From: JBMOLK01 sp049325575
Lineage (GTDB): Bacteria; Bacillota; Clostridia; Acetivibrionales; Acetivibrionaceae
Reading direction: 5' to 3'
Assembly: GCA_049325575.1 (NCBI GenBank)
Contig: JBMOLK010000029.1
Coordinates: 1 to 22,890, forward strand
DNA: 22,890 nucleotides
Shown here: piece after piece, positions 22,426 to 22,890 of the stretch
How the letters are laid out: each line of letters starts with the position of its first letter
How positions within the stretch are numbered: position 1 is the stretch's first letter
Program-made: the position numbers and the translations under genes
Notes under the pieces: model-generated
Seen by the model: only the letters and a program-made list of their open reading frames with translations
What the model was told of the DNA's origin: nothing
Database searches by the model: none

Positions 22426-22890
22426 ATGATATGGCTTAATATATGGCAGTTGTTAATGAGTCTTACATTAATTCTTATTAGCTGTGAACTCTTTACAAAC
22501 AGTGTGGAATGGTTGGGTAAGAAGCTTAGAGTTGGAGATGGTGTTGTCGGAAGCATTTTTTCAGCGGTAGGAACATGCCTTCCGGAGACAATGGTTCCTA
22601 TAATTGCAATTGTTTTTTATGGTGAGAATGAGGAGTCTATTGATGTTGGGATAGGTGCTATACTGGGAGCACCATTTATGTTAAGTACATTAGCATTTTT
22701 TGTTACAGGTGTAAGTGTTCTGGTTTTTTGGTCCAAAAGGAAAACAGGAATGGTTATGAACATTAATAACGATATTTTAAGCCGTGACATCAGCTTCTTC
22801 ATTGCTTGCTACAGCCTCGGCATTTCCACAGCTTTTATAAAGATACAGTTTATTAAAAGCATTATTGCTCTGTTTTTGATAGGTACATAT
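22426..22890 (+). CDS. Sodium/calcium exchanger-like (CaCA family) membrane protein, 3' truncated
   Basis: This integral membrane cation antiporter is cut by the window end; 155 residues are visible. Hydrophobic helices lie at about 4-20, 38-60, 75-97 and 121-150. The first alpha-repeat signature of the family is recognisable as GSIFSAVGTCLPETMVP followed by IGAILGAPFMLSTL, where G-T-C/S-x-P-E supplies the ion-binding glutamate. A Cys replaces the usual Ser in GTSxPE, and AP replaces the common GSN in the second half, so ion selectivity may differ. The start is uncertain: ATG 22426 and ATG 22408 are in frame and neither has an ideal ribosome site; the frame is closed upstream by TAA at 22369. 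Orientation is the same as the hypothetical gene before it. Confidence 0.75.
   Translation, partial: MIWLNIWQLLMSLTLILISCELFTNSVEWLGKKLRVGDGVVGSIFSAVGTCLPETMVPIIAIVFYGENEESIDVGIGAILGAPFMLSTLAFFVTGVSVLVFWSKRKTGMVMNINNDILSRDISFFIACYSLGISTAFIKIQFIKSIIALFLIGTY

Noticed and set aside
1..22890. CRISPR array, prophage or defence island
   Set aside because: No regularly spaced direct repeats, integrase, phage structural genes or defence-type domains were seen; the gene content is housekeeping.

Overview
The window looks like chromosomal core-genome DNA from a low-GC, strictly anaerobic clostridium. It is A+T rich, has strong AGGAGG-type ribosome sites, and uses TTG and GTG starts often. The pairing of a Re-type citrate synthase with a short aconitase, and of GlgC with a degenerate GlgD, are clostridial traits. 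The gene set would suit a Ruminiclostridium/Hungateiclostridium-type cellulolytic species, but that placement is an inference from family resemblance and was not searched.

Layout: (1) 1-4075, a citrate module: 5'-truncated Re-citrate synthase, aconitase and a GntR/FadR-type regulator, closed by a perfect palindromic terminator that contains the regulator's stop codon. (2) 4336-7707, an RNA-modification cluster: an RsmB/RsmF-like m5C methyltransferase, an RsuA/RluB-type pseudouridine synthase and a Methyltransf_32-like methyltransferase. (3) 7708-9019, an A+T-rich stretch with two inverted repeats, a small CBM25-like protein with a Lys/Ala-rich tail, and a 48-residue small ORF. (4) 9053-11992, a nickel/cobalt ECF transporter operon (cbiM, cbiQ, cbiO) behind a leader with an attenuator-like hairpin. 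(5) 12081-13757, a glutaredoxin-like protein and O-acetylhomoserine sulfhydrylase. (6) 13899-17138, a possible IS remnant, an orphan AraC-type response regulator and a membrane-anchored SurA/PrsA-like protein. (7) 17362-20673, glgC, glgD and a diacylglycerol-kinase-like lipid kinase, converging on (8) fabI on the minus strand, followed by tRNA-Val(GAC). (9) A 94-residue unknown protein and the start of a Na+/Ca2+ exchanger-like membrane protein cut by the window end.

The most unusual element is an interspersed repeat of about 100 bp with imperfect terminal inverted repeats. There are two full copies in opposite orientation (4113-4212 and 15806-15904) and two solo end fragments (10247-10272 and 21600-21631). 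The full copies are about 87% identical by hand alignment. They differ by paired substitutions that keep an internal hairpin, and two of the four copies begin inside the TAG stop codon of the preceding gene. It behaves like a MITE or a structured palindromic repeat and is the best candidate here for something undescribed.

Metabolically the genes cover the oxidative arm of an incomplete TCA cycle (acetyl-CoA to isocitrate, toward glutamate), glycogen precursor synthesis (ADP-glucose), metal uptake that would feed corrinoid or Ni enzymes, sulfur assimilation into homocysteine, and fatty-acid elongation. No phage, CRISPR or defence genes were found.
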